Origin: Promethearchaeota archaeon
GTDB taxonomy: Archaea; Asgardarchaeota; Lokiarchaeia; Sigyniarchaeales; Promethearchaeaceae
NCBI GenBank assembly: GCA_014729055.1
Contig: WJKO01000442.1
Span: 1-5,926 of the forward strand
Direction: 5' to 3'
Length of the DNA: 5,926 nucleotides
The notes under the pieces: model-generated
Seen by the model: only the letters and a program-made list of their open reading frames with translations
Told to the model about the DNA's origin: nothing
Databases searched by the model: none
Translations under genes and position numbers: made by a program
Shown here: one piece after another, positions 5,638 to 5,926 of the stretch
How positions within the stretch are numbered: the stretch's first letter is position 1
Layout of the letters: each line of letters opens with the position of its first letter

Positions 5638-5926
5638 ATGAGTAATAGATTTGAAGCTAATTTCAAAGAACAGTTTAAAGCAATTGGATATAGTTTAGCC
5701 AGGAAAGCCGATAAAGATGTCAAGAATATAGAACAGAATAGCAAAAATTTAATCAATAAAATGAATATTCAATTCGTTGAAGAAATAAAAAGAGAATTGA
5801 GACAATCGACATTAGAGTTTGTTAAAGATTACGAATATAACCTTAATCAACAAATATCTGAAAATGTCAGCGAAACGAGTAGAATGTTATTATCAAAGAA
5901 GAATGAATTATATCAGATCTTAAAGA
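5638..5926 (+). CDS. atpE: A/V-type ATP synthase subunit E, N-terminal part (3' end outside window)
   Basis: The frame runs from ATG at 5638 to the last base without a stop, giving 96 residues beginning MSNRFEANFKEQFKAIGYS. It is a soluble, highly charged, helical protein with a long N-terminal coiled coil. The segment around residues 80-95 (SRMLLSKKNELYQIL) resembles the 'A+..ll.+KeEl...vf' stretch that precedes the globular domain in subunit E. Subunit E pairs with H as a peripheral stalk tying the catalytic head to the membrane stator. Position directly after F, together with the coiled coil, supports the call; similarity is otherwise low and the C-terminal domain is not visible. Another stalk subunit is the main alternative. 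Confidence 0.75.
   Translation, partial: MSNRFEANFKEQFKAIGYSLARKADKDVKNIEQNSKNLINKMNIQFVEEIKRELRQSTLEFVKDYEYNLNQQISENVSETSRMLLSKKNELYQILK

Overview
The window is AT-rich, gene-dense and reads almost entirely on the + strand. It looks archaeal. The right half is an A/V-type ATP synthase gene cluster with archaeal-type subunits. Several genes have TATA-like boxes about 23-50 bases upstream, terminators look like T-runs, and Shine-Dalgarno sites are used for only some genes. The lineage cannot be fixed from this window. An uncultured AT-rich archaeon from a metagenome is a reasonable guess, and an Asgard-type archaeon is only a low-confidence possibility.

Left part (1-1107): two adjacent genes for VIT1/CCC1-family (DUF125-type) membrane proteins. 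The first is cut by the window edge and only its C-terminal half is present. The second is complete at 255 aa. Their shared C-terminal halves are about half identical by eye, which points to a tandem duplication. The complete copy has a long acidic loop with three cysteines spaced exactly seven residues apart.

Middle (1108-3315): a T-run terminator and a TATA box precede a DUF47/PhoU-like protein (TIGR00153 type). A pyrimidine-rich tract made of a perfect 16-base tandem repeat follows it. Next comes a class I/II PLP aminotransferase of the aspartate aminotransferase type, whose best start is the ATG at 1972. The gap after it (3145-3315) has no gene but holds a 17-base direct repeat, a bulged hairpin followed by T's, and a TATA box.

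Right part (3316-5926): ATP synthase genes in the order K (proteolipid), C (central stalk socket), H-like (peripheral stalk coiled coil), F (central stalk), E (peripheral stalk, cut by the window end). The membrane subunit I/a is not upstream, so it must lie elsewhere or downstream. A and B presumably follow E. Together these genes encode the rotor ring, the rotor-shaft connection and the stator of an ATP synthase. The most striking point is that the H-like gene carries one in-frame TAA at 5047-5049. The frame otherwise stays open and ends in an ATGA overlap with the F gene. The stop is therefore either a sequencing or assembly error, a fresh nonsense mutation, or readthrough. Otherwise the region is housekeeping in character; I found no CRISPR, mobile element, defence system, tRNA or rRNA.
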